The notes below the pieces were generated by a model. It saw nothing but the letters and a program-made list of their open reading frames with translations. It had not been told where the DNA came from and ran no database searches. Shown here one piece after another: positions 26,712 to 35,543 of a stretch of 64,000 nucleotides of DNA. Position 1 is the stretch's first letter. Each line of letters starts with the position of its first letter. The DNA comes from Oribacterium sp. P6A1. GTDB lineage: Bacteria > Bacillota > Clostridia > Lachnospirales > Lachnospiraceae. Location of the stretch: assembly GCF_000702885.1 (NCBI RefSeq), contig NZ_JNKO01000007.1, forward strand, positions 1 to 64,000, given 5' to 3'. A program made the translations under genes and the position numbers.

Positions 26712-27275
26712 ATGAAACCAAGGGATTATCTGGAGATCTTACATGTAGCAGAAAGACTGAAGGACACACCCCGTCACTGTACAACTACAAATAGACGGAC
26801 TGAGAGTGTTGCTGAACACAGCTGGAGAATATCCCTTATGGCTTTTCTTCTTAAGCATGAGTTTCCGGATGTGGACATCAACAGAGTCGTAGATATGTGT
26901 CTGATTCATGACCTGGGGGAATGCTTTACAGGTGATATCCCCACTTTTATCAAGACAGACAAGGACAGAAACGTTGAAGATTCCCTGCTTTCGCAGTGGG
27001 TAAAGACTTTGCCTGAAGAAATTTCAAAGGAAATGTCAGAACTCTACAGGGAGATGGACGCATTGGAAACCAAAGAGGCAAAGATTTATAAGTCTCTTGA
27101 TAAGCTCGAAGCCCTTATACAGCACAATGAATCCCCCATCGATACGTGGTCGGATAACGAATATGCTCTTAATAAAACCTATGCTTTCGATACAGTGGCT
27201 TTTTCGGACTGGCTCACAGAGCTCAGAAACGAGATACTGAAGGATACACTTGATAAGATAGAGGCAGAAGCCTGA
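26712..27275 (+). CDS. HD-domain hydrolase (YfbR-like nucleotidase family)
   Basis: A 187-residue HD-superfamily phosphohydrolase. Metal ligands appear in AEHSWR (near residue 35) and IHDLGE (near 66), with a later Asp near LDKLEALIQ. The arrangement resembles the YfbR/HD_3 group, of which some members are 5'-deoxynucleotidases. Substrate cannot be read from the sequence. It sits just before lexA but has its own AGAAGGAGAG ribosome site and is followed by a symmetrical terminator. Confidence 0.8.
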   Translation: MKPRDYLEILHVAERLKDTPRHCTTTNRRTESVAEHSWRISLMAFLLKHEFPDVDINRVVDMCLIHDLGECFTGDIPTFIKTDKDRNVEDSLLSQWVKTLPEEISKEMSELYREMDALETKEAKIYKSLDKLEALIQHNESPIDTWSDNEYALNKTYAFDTVAFSDWLTELRNEILKDTLDKIEAEA

Positions 27276-27342
27276 ATTCCACTTGAGGATTCATATATTT
27301 TAATTGCTCTATCCGATGCAAAAGGCATGCCAGTGAAGATAC

Positions 27343-27374
27343 AAAAAAGTGGCCGGTTCCGGTCACTTTTTTTT
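27343..27374. terminator. Symmetrical terminator between the HD gene and lexA
   Basis: AAAAAAGTG (27343-27351) pairs with CACTTTTTT (27364-27372), with GCC/GGT inside. The A-run and T-run would allow it to work in both directions. Confidence 0.75.
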
Positions 27375-27388
27375 CGTACAAATGTTTT
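27375..27388. promoter_or_regulatory. Weaker LexA box-like site
   Basis: CGTACAAATGTTTT resembles the Gram-positive SOS box CGAACNNNNGTTCG in outline, 30 bp upstream of the better site. It may give cooperative LexA binding. Confidence 0.3.
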
Positions 27389-27397
27389 ATATGATTC

Positions 27398-27426
27398 TTG
27401 CAATGAACGGATGTTTGTGATAATAT
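27398..27426 (+). promoter_or_regulatory. lexA promoter with SOS box in the spacer
   Basis: TTGCAA (27398-27403) and TAATAT (27421-27426) are spaced by 17 bp. Inside the spacer lies GAACGGATGTTT (27405-27416), a good match to the Gram-positive LexA box GAACNNNNGTTC. Bound LexA would block RNA polymerase, giving autoregulation. Confidence 0.65.
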
Positions 27427-27455
27427 TTTTATATCAAACAAAAAGGAGTTTTATC

Positions 27456-28103
27456 ATGGGTAGACACAAAAAGCAGCCGGATCCAAATCATATGACCCCT
27501 AAACAGCAGGCAGTATTCGATTATATCAAGCAGTGTGTTATCGAGCGAAATTATCCGCCTTCTGTACGGGATATTTGCGCTGCGGTAGGTCTTAAATCAA
27601 CGTCAAGTGTCTTTACATATATAAATGATCTTGAAGTTATGGGTCTCATCAAAAAGGATCCCGCACATCCCAGAGCCCTTATGATAACCACATCCGAATT
27701 CCATGCGGAGGAACCCGAACGTGAAGTGGCACAGATACCTTTAGTGGGTACAGTTGCAGCTGGAATTCCTTTACTTGCAGAAGAGAACGTAACAGAGTAT
27801 TTCCCTATACCTGTAGACATTCTGCCGAATCAAAAGGTTTTCATGCTTACAGTCAAGGGCGATTCTATGATCAACTGTGGCATTTTAAACGGAGACAAGG
27901 TCATTGTAGAACAGCAGAGTACCTGTCGCGACGGTGAGATAGTTGTGGCACTTGTAGAAGACAGTGCAACCGTAAAACGGTTTTACAAGGAAAACGGTCA
28001 CATCCGACTCCAGCCTGAGAACGACAGCATGGATCCGATTATAGTTCCGGATTGCCAGATACTTGGCAAGGTCATCGGTCTTATCCGCATGGGAGTTAAG
28101 TGA
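27456..28103 (+). CDS. lexA: LexA repressor
   Basis: The 215-residue SOS repressor. The N-terminal winged helix covers about residues 15-75 (SVRDICAAVGLKSTSSVFTYI segment). The self-cleavage site is Ala102-Gly103 in GTVAAGIP. The catalytic Ser is 137 in KGDSM and the Lys is 174 in ATVKRFY. RecA-stimulated cleavage would lift repression. The start at 27456 follows AAAAAGGAG; longer in-frame starts would include the promoter. A terminator at 28142 ends the unit. Confidence 0.95.
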   Translation: MGRHKKQPDPNHMTPKQQAVFDYIKQCVIERNYPPSVRDICAAVGLKSTSSVFTYINDLEVMGLIKKDPAHPRALMITTSEFHAEEPEREVAQIPLVGTVAAGIPLLAEENVTEYFPIPVDILPNQKVFMLTVKGDSMINCGILNGDKVIVEQQSTCRDGEIVVALVEDSATVKRFYKENGHIRLQPENDSMDPIIVPDCQILGKVIGLIRMGVK

Positions 28104-28141
28104 CCTTTGATGTGATATCACTATCAATTATGTAAGTATTT

Positions 28142-28176
28142 CCCGCTTCCAAAAGGAGGCGGGCTCTTTTTTTATA
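28142..28176 (+). terminator. lexA terminator
   Basis: CCCGCTTCC (28142-28150) pairs with GGAGGCGGG (28155-28163), allowing one wobble, followed by CTC and a run of seven T. Confidence 0.85.
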
Positions 28177-28275
28177 TTTTGAACATAATGCACCTGGTTT
28201 TGGATTTGTCATACAATGTTAAAGTTATATTCAACACATTCATACATGTTTGTGCAAACTATTTTGTACATATTG

Positions 28276-28304
28276 TTGTATGTCTTTCTTTGGCGCGTTA
28301 TAAT
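28276..28304 (+). promoter_or_regulatory. Promoter of the nucleoside uptake operon
   Basis: TTGTAT (28276-28281) and a perfect TATAAT (28299-28304) are spaced by 17 bp, about 50 bp before the lipoprotein start. I see no purine riboswitch in the region. Confidence 0.65.
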
Positions 28305-28356
28305 TTTAATAGTTTTTAATAATCTTGTGTCATGAACACATAAAGGAGGGGAATTC

Positions 28357-29481
28357 ATGAAAAAGAAAGTATTAGCTATGTTCCTTGCAGCCGGAATGGC
28401 AGCAAGCCTTGTTGCCTGCGGCGGTTCTTCATCTACCGGTAATGAGACAAAGGCAGAGGCAAAGACTGAGGAAAAAACCGAGTCAAAGGCAGAAGAGAAA
28501 TCAGGAGACAGCGGTGATAAATCAAAGATCCGTGTATGCGTTGCCTATTCGGGAAATCTCGGAGACAAGTCCTACAATGATTCCTGCAATGAAGGTTCAC
28601 AGAAGGCAGTTGCTGATTTTGGTATAGAGTTAAAGAACCTTGAAGGAACCACTCCTGATGAGTGGAAGGCAAATCTTCTTTCAGCATGTGAAGATGGATA
28701 TGATCTTGTCATTTGTTCTTCTTCCAATTTCCAGGAGTATCTTCAGGAGTACGCTCCGGAGTATCCGGATGTAAAGTTCGCTATCATCGATACAACCGTT
28801 GATGCGGCCAATGTTCAGTCCATAAGCTTTGCTCAGAACCAGGGCTCCTTCCTCGCCGGAGCAGCTGCTGCCATGTTCACCGAGAAGACCGATATAGACG
28901 GAGTAAACGGTGATGCCATAATTGGATGGGTAGGCGGAATGGATATTCCGGTACTTCACGATTTCTATGTTGGATACGAGCAGGGCGCAAAGTATATAAA
29001 TCCTGATATCCAGATCCTTCAGGCTTTTGCAGGAACCTGGAATGACCCGTTAAAGGGCAAGGAGCTTACACTTGCACAGTACGAGCAGGGCGCTGATATC
29101 GTTATGAACGTTGCATCAGGTACAGGTTCAGGTATCCTGGAAGCTGCTACAGATGCAGGAAAGTATGCAATCGGCGTTGACCTTAACCAGGATAATGATC
29201 AGCCGGGCCATGTTCTCACTTCTATGGTAAAGAGAGTAGATACAGCCTGCTATCTTACCATCAAGTCTGTTGTAGAGGGCACTTTCCAGGGCGGAAGCAC
29301 ATCATATCTTACAGTTGCTGACGGCGGTGTAAGCCTTACGGATTTTGCTGTTATCAAGGAAGCTCTCGGAGACAAGTTCCCTCAGGATATAGTGGACAAG
29401 GTTGCAGAGCTTGAAAAGAAGATAGTTTCCGGTGAGATCGTAGTTGAAAACTATGAAGGATTCGGACCTTCCGCAAAATAA
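28357..29481 (+). CDS. BMP-family nucleoside-binding lipoprotein
   Basis: A 374-residue surface lipoprotein that should capture nucleosides for the ABC transporter encoded downstream. The signal peptide ends in LVAC, with the lipidated Cys at residue 21. A Glu/Lys/Thr-rich linker follows (about 25-55), then a Bmp/PnrA-like type I periplasmic-binding fold starting IRVCVAYSGNLGDKSYND. The later stretch AFAGTWNDPLKGKE and the TGSGILEAA segment also fit the family. AAGGAGG precedes the ATG. It is first in the operon and is followed by a hairpin that should raise its level relative to the other genes. Confidence 0.9.
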   Translation: MKKKVLAMFLAAGMAASLVACGGSSSTGNETKAEAKTEEKTESKAEEKSGDSGDKSKIRVCVAYSGNLGDKSYNDSCNEGSQKAVADFGIELKNLEGTTPDEWKANLLSACEDGYDLVICSSSNFQEYLQEYAPEYPDVKFAIIDTTVDAANVQSISFAQNQGSFLAGAAAAMFTEKTDIDGVNGDAIIGWVGGMDIPVLHDFYVGYEQGAKYINPDIQILQAFAGTWNDPLKGKELTLAQYEQGADIVMNVASGTGSGILEAATDAGKYAIGVDLNQDNDQPGHVLTSMVKRVDTACYLTIKSVVEGTFQGGSTSYLTVADGGVSLTDFAVIKEALGDKFPQDIVDKVAELEKKIVSGEIVVENYEGFGPSAK

Positions 29482-29521
29482 ATACTGACAGATACATTCC
29501 GGGAATGTTCCGGTTTAAAAG

Positions 29522-29580
29522 AGCTCTTCGACTGGAGTGTTGTGCAATTGCAAAACGCTGCGGAAAGAAGAGCTTTTTTA
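29522..29580 (+). terminator. Partial terminator after the binding-protein gene
   Basis: AGCTCTTC (29522-29529) pairs with GAAGAGCT (29567-29574), followed by six T; an inner TTGCAATTGCAA-like element lies in the loop. In ABC operons such a stem usually allows some read-through, so that binding protein exceeds permease. Confidence 0.65.
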
Positions 29581-29625
29581 TAGCAGGAAACACTATAAAG
29601 CACACTAAAGAAAGCGGGTGAAAAA

Positions 29626-31155
29626 TTGGACAGCGAATACATCGTAAGCATGGAAGGCATAAAAAAGACTTTTGGAAGCGTTCAGGCTGTCAAGAATGGT
29701 GAATTTAATCTGAAAAAGGGAGAGATACATTCACTGATAGGAGAGAATGGTGCAGGCAAGTCCACCATGATGAAGCTTTTATATGGCATGTACCCCTTTG
29801 ATGGAGGCACTGTAACCATAGAAGGAAAAAAATACGATCATATCTCTCCAAAGACAGCCATTGAAGCAGGAATCGGAATGGTACATCAGGAATTCATGCT
29901 GGTAAAAGAGCTGACTGTTCTTGAGAATATCATCCTGGGATTTGAACCTAAGAAAGGTCTTACAATAGATTTTGCCGCAGCAAGGAAAACCGTACAGAAG
30001 TACATAGACCAGTACAATATGGATATTCAGCTAGATAAAAAAATCGCCCAGATTTCAGTCGGTGAGGCCCAGAGAGTTGAGATCATCAAGATACTGACCA
30101 GAGGCGCCAACATTATCATTCTGGATGAGCCTACTGCGGTACTGACACCTCAGGAATCAAGACGTCTCTTTGAGATACTGAACAACCTGAGAGAAGACGG
30201 TAAGTCCATAGTCTTTATTTCCCATAAGCTGAATGAAATCATGGAAATAAGCGACAGGGTATCGGTTATGAGACAGGGAACCTATATGGGTACCGTGAAC
30301 AAGGCGGATACCAATGAAAACGAACTTGCCCGCATGATGATAGGCCGTGATGTTTTCCTGAATATCGAGAAGAAGAAGTCTGACATAGGAGAAACTGTTC
30401 TTCAGGTGGAGGATCTATGGACTTCGGGAGAAAAGGAAATCAGTAAGATAAGAGGGCTGTCCTTTGATGTAAAGGCCGGAGAGATCGTTGGAGTTGCAGG
30501 TATAGACGGAAATGGCCAGAGTGAGCTGATAGAAGCCATAACAGGACTCCGAAAGGTGGAAAAGGGAAAGGTCATACTGGACGGGAAAGACATTACCAAT
30601 CTGTCGGTTAAGAAGATAAGGGAAGCTGGACTCACCCATATTCCCGAGGACAGAAATACAAGGGGACTTAACCGTCAGTTCTCCATAGGAGATAATCTTA
30701 TCGAGGTTACTCTTGATAAGGAACCTTTCTCCAAAAACGGATTTTTGAAAAAGGATGCGGTAAAAAAATTCGCTGAAGAGCTTATAGAGAAGTTTGATAT
30801 AAGACCTGCAAGGGCAGAGCTTCCTACATCATATCTGTCAGGAGGAAATGCCCAGAAGGTGGTAGTTGCGAGGGAAGTTACTCTCGGAGGAAAGCTTCTT
30901 GTGGCATCACAGCCTACAAGAGGTGTTGATATCGGTGCCATCGAGTCCATCCGGAGCATTTTGCAGGATGTTAAGGAAAAGGGACTGGGAGTTTTGCTGG
31001 TATCTGCCGAACTTGAAGAGATCATGTCTCTTTCAGACAGAATTATCGTTATGCACAACGGAAAAATCACCGGACGTCTGAATGCAGAGGATGCTGATGA
31101 AGAGCAGCTTGGTATGCTGATGATGAGCGGTAAGGAAGAAGGAGGAGAGGCATGA
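29626..31155 (+). CDS. Nucleoside ABC transporter ATPase (two ABC domains)
   Basis: A 509-residue ATPase with two ABC modules in one chain, as in the sugar/nucleoside (Bmp-associated) class. Module 1 has Walker A GENGAGKST near residue 40, signature ISVGEAQRVE near 144 and Walker B IIILDEPT near 165. Module 2 has a degenerate Walker A, GIDGNGQSE near 293, and the signature LSGGNAQKV near 405. The start is TTG at 29626, preceded by GCGGGTG; an ATG 24 bases further in has no ribosome site. It overlaps the first permease by 4 bp. Confidence 0.92.
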   Translation: MDSEYIVSMEGIKKTFGSVQAVKNGEFNLKKGEIHSLIGENGAGKSTMMKLLYGMYPFDGGTVTIEGKKYDHISPKTAIEAGIGMVHQEFMLVKELTVLENIILGFEPKKGLTIDFAAARKTVQKYIDQYNMDIQLDKKIAQISVGEAQRVEIIKILTRGANIIILDEPTAVLTPQESRRLFEILNNLREDGKSIVFISHKLNEIMEISDRVSVMRQGTYMGTVNKADTNENELARMMIGRDVFLNIEKKKSDIGETVLQVEDLWTSGEKEISKIRGLSFDVKAGEIVGVAGIDGNGQSELIEAITGLRKVEKGKVILDGKDITNLSVKKIREAGLTHIPEDRNTRGLNRQFSIGDNLIEVTLDKEPFSKNGFLKKDAVKKFAEELIEKFDIRPARAELPTSYLSGGNAQKVVVAREVTLGGKLLVASQPTRGVDIGAIESIRSILQDVKEKGLGVLLVSAELEEIMSLSDRIIVMHNGKITGRLNAEDADEEQLGMLMMSGKEEGGEA

Positions 31156-32183
31156 ATGAGAAGCAAAAGGCTGCATTAAATATCCTCTTATCCATGGCGC
31201 TGGCACTGGGAGCCGGTGCGGTAGTAGTTGCACTGCAGGGAGAAAGCCCTGTGGAAGCCTATACCGCTCTTGTAAGGGGAGCTTTTAACGGAAAGCTTAA
31301 ATTAGGAACAACACTGGCAGGAGTAACACCTCTTTTGCTGACCTCCCTTGCCTTTATCGTTGCAGCAAAGGCAGGGGCCTTTCACTGCGGAATTGAGGGA
31401 TGCGTGTTCCTGGGAGGCATAGTAGCCGCTTATATAGGAATCAACTGGACATTTCTTCCGGGGCCCCTTCAGATTGTTGCCTGCTTTTTGGGAGCTATGC
31501 TTGTAGCCTCCCTATGGTCCATGATTCCCGGAGTTCTGCGCATTTATTTCAACGTATCCGAGGTTTGCTGTACGATACTTATGAACTCTGTGGCACTCTA
31601 CATCACCAACTACCTTGTTTCCGGAGTCATGAGTGCAGGTACATCCCTTCCTCAGTCTGCGGATGTAGCGGTAAGGCTCACACAGTTCATGAAGCCAAGC
31701 TCTGCGAATACAGGACTTTTCATAGCCATCATAGTTACTGTGTTTATCATGATTCTTGTATACAGGACTTCCTTCGGATTTAAGCTCAGACAGATAGGAA
31801 CCAATCCTGCAAATGCCGAATATGCGGGAACAGATCCAAAGAAAATGTTCATATCCGCAATGATGCTGGCAGGCTCCATCGGTGGAATCGCAGGAGCAAT
31901 CGAGGTGCTGGGTGTTCACGGATTCTTCCTGAACAACTTCGCAAGCGGTCTCGGAACAAACGGCATGCTGGCAGCGCTGATCTGCAAGAACAACATGTTC
32001 GTTGCTCCTCTTATTTCATTTTTCATCGCTGTTCTTAAATCAGGTGCCATGGGAATGCAGCAGGCAACCAGTGTTCCGAAATCCCTGGTTGATACCATCA
32101 CAGCAGTATTTATCATTTTCGCCTGCATGAATCTCATCGGAGATATAAAGAAGAAACGCGATATTACAGAAGGGAGGAACTGA
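31152..32183 (+). CDS. Nucleoside ABC transporter permease, subunit 1
   Basis: A 343-residue membrane protein with about eight to ten hydrophobic segments. It belongs to the BPD_transp_2 family, seen in FKLRQIGTNPANAEYAGTDPKK near residues 210-232 (given by its ends). It pairs with the next gene to form the membrane channel. It starts in an ATGA overlap with the ATPase gene. Confidence 0.9.
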   Translation: MNEKQKAALNILLSMALALGAGAVVVALQGESPVEAYTALVRGAFNGKLKLGTTLAGVTPLLLTSLAFIVAAKAGAFHCGIEGCVFLGGIVAAYIGINWTFLPGPLQIVACFLGAMLVASLWSMIPGVLRIYFNVSEVCCTILMNSVALYITNYLVSGVMSAGTSLPQSADVAVRLTQFMKPSSANTGLFIAIIVTVFIMILVYRTSFGFKLRQIGTNPANAEYAGTDPKKMFISAMMLAGSIGGIAGAIEVLGVHGFFLNNFASGLGTNGMLAALICKNNMFVAPLISFFIAVLKSGAMGMQQATSVPKSLVDTITAVFIIFACMNLIGDIKKKRDITEGRN

Positions 32184-32185
32184 GT

Positions 32186-33121
32186 ATGACGTTTTCAAAG
32201 ATATTTAATGCATCGCTTATATATTCCACCTTCCGGACAGCGACACCGATTATTTATGCTGCTTTGTGTGCGGCCATCACCCAGCAGGCGGATATCCTTA
32301 ACATAGGTACAGAAGGAATAATGCTTTTCGGTGCATTTATGGCTGTAGCGGTGAGCTATCTCACCGGAAGCTGGGCCCTGGGAGTTCTTGTGGCTATGCT
32401 TGGGGGACTTTGCATCGCCATGGTCATGGCTGTCAGTCATCTGAAATTCAGATCCGACATATGTGCCATAGGAATGGGCGTCAATATGTTCGCTGTAGCC
32501 ATCACAAAATTCCTCCTTAACGCATGGCTTAAGCAGAGCGGTACCTTTGCGGATCCAAAGATCATAGCCATTCCCAAGGTGCATATAAAAGCATTTGAGA
32601 AGATGGGCTTCCTGAATGATACCTTTAACGACTGGACCATCACAGAGTGGTTCGTTATCCTTCTGGTCATCATTCTCTGGTTTGTATTCTATAAAACGGT
32701 ATGGGGACTTCGTATAAGAGCCGTGGGACGCATGGCTCAGGCTGCCCAGACTGCAGGTATCAATGTTAATTCCATGAAATATCAGGCCATAGCCATTTCA
32801 GGGCTGGTAGGAGGACTTGCAGGAGCTCATCTGTCTCTCGGATATTCCGCAATGTTCGTTGAGAACATGACTAACGCAAGAGGTTTCATGGGGGTTGCTG
32901 CCATGTATTTCGGCGGTGCCCATCCTATATTTACAGCCCTTGGATGTCTGTTCTTCGGTTTCACTGATTCCATAGGAGCGAGACTTCAGGCTTACGGTGT
33001 TCCGAGTCAGCTGGTGCTTCTCATGCCTTATGTTGCGACTATTTTAGTCCTTGCCATCTCCATGGCTACAAAGAAGGCTATGGAAAACAAGAGAAAGAGC
33101 TCGCTGATCACCGCGGCATAA
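32186..33121 (+). CDS. Nucleoside ABC transporter permease, subunit 2
   Basis: A 311-residue membrane protein of the same family as its neighbour, with about eight membrane segments. The N-terminal part has ALCAAITQQADILNIGTEG (start shown), characteristic of this subunit type, and GLRIRAVGRMAQAAQTAGI lies near residue 175. GGGAGGAACT precedes the start, two bases after the upstream stop. Confidence 0.9.
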   Translation: MTFSKIFNASLIYSTFRTATPIIYAALCAAITQQADILNIGTEGIMLFGAFMAVAVSYLTGSWALGVLVAMLGGLCIAMVMAVSHLKFRSDICAIGMGVNMFAVAITKFLLNAWLKQSGTFADPKIIAIPKVHIKAFEKMGFLNDTFNDWTITEWFVILLVIILWFVFYKTVWGLRIRAVGRMAQAAQTAGINVNSMKYQAIAISGLVGGLAGAHLSLGYSAMFVENMTNARGFMGVAAMYFGGAHPIFTALGCLFFGFTDSIGARLQAYGVPSQLVLLMPYVATILVLAISMATKKAMENKRKSSLITAA

Positions 33122-33134
33122 ATGGAGGCTTAAG

Positions 33135-34082
33135 ATGGAAAAACAGAAAGTATTTTTGGATTGTGATCCGGGACATGATGATGCCATAAATATCATGCTG
33201 GCCCATGCCTATCCGGAGCTTGAACTGATGGGAATATCGGTAGTGGCGGGGAATCAGACCATTGAGAAGACCACTGTAAATGCACTGAATGTGTGTCAGT
33301 ATCTGGGAATCATGGATGTTCCTGTGGCAGCAGGCTGTGGAAATGCCATGGTAAAGCCAAGGGAGATATGTCCTGAGATTCACGGGAAAACCGGTCTTGA
33401 CGGTCCCACCTTTGAGCCCCTCCGAAAGAAAGCAGACCCTCGCCACGGAGTTCAGCTTATGATAGATACTCTTATGGCGGCAGAGGATCATGAAATCATG
33501 GTGGTTCCCACAGGTCCCCTTACTAACGTGGCCATGGCCATAAGGATGGAGCCGAGGATCATTCCCAAGATAAAGCGTATAGTTCTTATGGGAGGTTCCT
33601 ACCAGAACGGCAATGTCACTCCCGCGGCGGAATTCAACATCCACTGCGATCCCGAGGCCGCATATGTGGTATTTACTTCCGGGGTTCCCATTACCATGGT
33701 GGGACTGGATGTAACGAGAAAGGTACTTTGTTATCCTGAAATCGTTGACAGGATGGCAAAGATAGATAATAAGGCATCCCATCTTTTTGTGGATCTCATG
33801 AGATTCTTTAATAAAACCCAGAAGGAGGTTTTCGGCTGGGAGGGCGGTCCGACCCATGATCCCGTTACCTGCGCATCCATCATAGATCCTGAGCTTCTCA
33901 AGACAAAGCACTGTCATGTAAGCATTGACATCAAATCCGAGGAAAGCTACGGCAGAACCAATGCTGATATTTTCGAGTTTTTCCAGAGAGGAGAACCGAA
34001 CTGTGATGTTGCGGTTGATATTAATGTAGAACGTTTCTGGGACATCATTGAACAGGGGATCAGGTACTATGGAGATAAGTGA
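33135..34082 (+). CDS. Nucleoside hydrolase (IunH family)
   Basis: A 315-residue N-ribosyl hydrolase that cleaves nucleosides to base and ribose. The calcium-binding N-terminal motif DCDPGHDDA lies at residues 9-17. AAEFNIHCDPEAA, near 160, and THDPVTCAS, near 240 and carrying the catalytic-type His-Asp, complete the active site. TGGAGGC precedes the ATG. Its place between nucleoside permeases and a ribokinase-like kinase fits salvage. Base preference cannot be read from the sequence. Confidence 0.92.
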   Translation: MEKQKVFLDCDPGHDDAINIMLAHAYPELELMGISVVAGNQTIEKTTVNALNVCQYLGIMDVPVAAGCGNAMVKPREICPEIHGKTGLDGPTFEPLRKKADPRHGVQLMIDTLMAAEDHEIMVVPTGPLTNVAMAIRMEPRIIPKIKRIVLMGGSYQNGNVTPAAEFNIHCDPEAAYVVFTSGVPITMVGLDVTRKVLCYPEIVDRMAKIDNKASHLFVDLMRFFNKTQKEVFGWEGGPTHDPVTCASIIDPELLKTKHCHVSIDIKSEESYGRTNADIFEFFQRGEPNCDVAVDINVERFWDIIEQGIRYYGDK

Positions 34083-35358
34083 AAAACTCAGGAAGATACT
34101 GGAAGAGAACAGAGAGGAATATCTTAAGCCTCTTATGGAGCTTATAGCCATCGATACCCAGGATCTGGGACACGGAATCGCCGGCGGCAGAGAGAAGGAG
34201 GGACAGGAGTATTTTTCCCGCCTCCTTCAGGATATCGGTGCTGATGAGATTCAGAGGGACCCTATGACAGAGGAAGCCATACAAAGGTGCCTAAAAGAGT
34301 ATTCGGAGGGAAATCCCGGTCACAATTATGATGGCAGGTACAATGTCTATGGCACATTTAAGGGTGCGAATCCGGATAGGTCTCTGATGTTCAACGGACA
34401 TATGGACACCATGCCTCCGGGAGAGCTGTCAAAGTGGAACACTCCGCCCCATGAACCTACAGTCATTGACGGAAAGCTTTACGGACTGGGCTCCACAGAT
34501 ATGAAGTCCGGGCTTCTCGGGGGGCTTATGGCAGTGAAGCTCCTTAAACAGGCCGGAATCGGGCTACCATGCGATGTGAAGATCACTTCTGTATGTGATG
34601 AAGAGGGCGGCGGAAACGGCTCCATGCAGGCCATCATGAGCGGCCAGAAGGCGGATGCTGTTGTTGTCTGCGAGTGCTCAAATCGTGAACTGATTGCAGC
34701 ACATATGGGCTTTGTGTTCTTTAAGGTGGAGGTTGAGGGAAAGTCCAACCATTCAGGAGAAAAGTGGGCAGGAGTTTCAGCAATCGAAAAGACCCTGAAG
34801 ATAATCAGGGCACTCGAAGAGCTGGAGCATGAATGGCTTTTACGGTATAAGCATCCTTTGCTTCCGGCACCTAATCTAAACATTGGCACCATACACGGAG
34901 GTACAGCAGGGTCTACTGTTGCGGGAGAATGTTATTTTGAGACCTGTATTCATTATCTTCCTGTGGTTATGAGCTATCAGAAGATTTATGACGCCTTTAC
35001 CGGGACTGTGGAGGCGGTGGCAAAATCCGATCCGTGGCTTAGGGACCATATGCCGAAGATAACTATGTATCAGTGTGGGGGCGCCTTTGAGCAGGATACT
35101 TCGGACCCCTTTGTTTCGGCTTTTCAGGAGGCTTACTCAAAGGTCGAGGGACATAAGGCAAAGATCGTGGGTTCTCCGGGGGGATGCGATTCGAGACTCT
35201 GGAAGAACATAGCAGGAGCGAAGGTCCTTCAGTACGGGCCCGGTAAGCTTTCAGAGTGCCATTCCGTAAATGAATATGTGCCGGTGGAGGATTATTTCCA
35301 GGCGATACTGGTGTATGCGAATCTGATACTGACATACGGTAATTCTAATCGTGATTGA
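34069..35358 (+). CDS. M20-family metallohydrolase (ArgE/DapE/ACY1 type), copy 1
   Basis: A 429-residue two-zinc amidohydrolase. Metal and catalytic residues appear in GHMDTMP (near residue 111), GSTDMKSG (near 144), CDEEGGG (near 180) and CHSVNEYVP near 400. The start at 34069 overlaps the nucleoside hydrolase by 14 bp; the alternative ATG at 34048 would extend the overlap. The family includes deacylases, succinyl-diaminopimelate desuccinylases and carbamoylases. Cotranscription with nucleoside genes suggests an acylated or amide-linked nucleoside or base as substrate, which is inference. Confidence 0.85.
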   Translation: MEISEKLRKILEENREEYLKPLMELIAIDTQDLGHGIAGGREKEGQEYFSRLLQDIGADEIQRDPMTEEAIQRCLKEYSEGNPGHNYDGRYNVYGTFKGANPDRSLMFNGHMDTMPPGELSKWNTPPHEPTVIDGKLYGLGSTDMKSGLLGGLMAVKLLKQAGIGLPCDVKITSVCDEEGGGNGSMQAIMSGQKADAVVVCECSNRELIAAHMGFVFFKVEVEGKSNHSGEKWAGVSAIEKTLKIIRALEELEHEWLLRYKHPLLPAPNLNIGTIHGGTAGSTVAGECYFETCIHYLPVVMSYQKIYDAFTGTVEAVAKSDPWLRDHMPKITMYQCGGAFEQDTSDPFVSAFQEAYSKVEGHKAKIVGSPGGCDSRLWKNIAGAKVLQYGPGKLSECHSVNEYVPVEDYFQAILVYANLILTYGNSNRD

Positions 35359-35543
35359 ATGTAATATACACTTAGCTTTCCGGTACTATCGGTAAAAAAA
35401 GTATAGAAAATGGTAATTAAATAAATAGGTTGGATTCATCATGGCGGAGGATATCCGCCTTAAATTAAGGAGTCGGTTAAATCTGTATCTGTATGTCAGA
35501 AATAAACGACGAAAAACTTCGTTTATAGAGGAGCGTGAAAACT

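Noticed and set aside
28177-28356. Purine riboswitch before the nucleoside operon
   Set aside because: The conserved three-way-junction bases are not present in this AT-rich stretch.
33108-34151. 347-codon minus-strand open frame opposite the nucleoside hydrolase
   Set aside because: It lies wholly opposite a well-identified gene with intact motifs, and its translation has no recognisable domain or ribosome site. It is a by-product of codon use.
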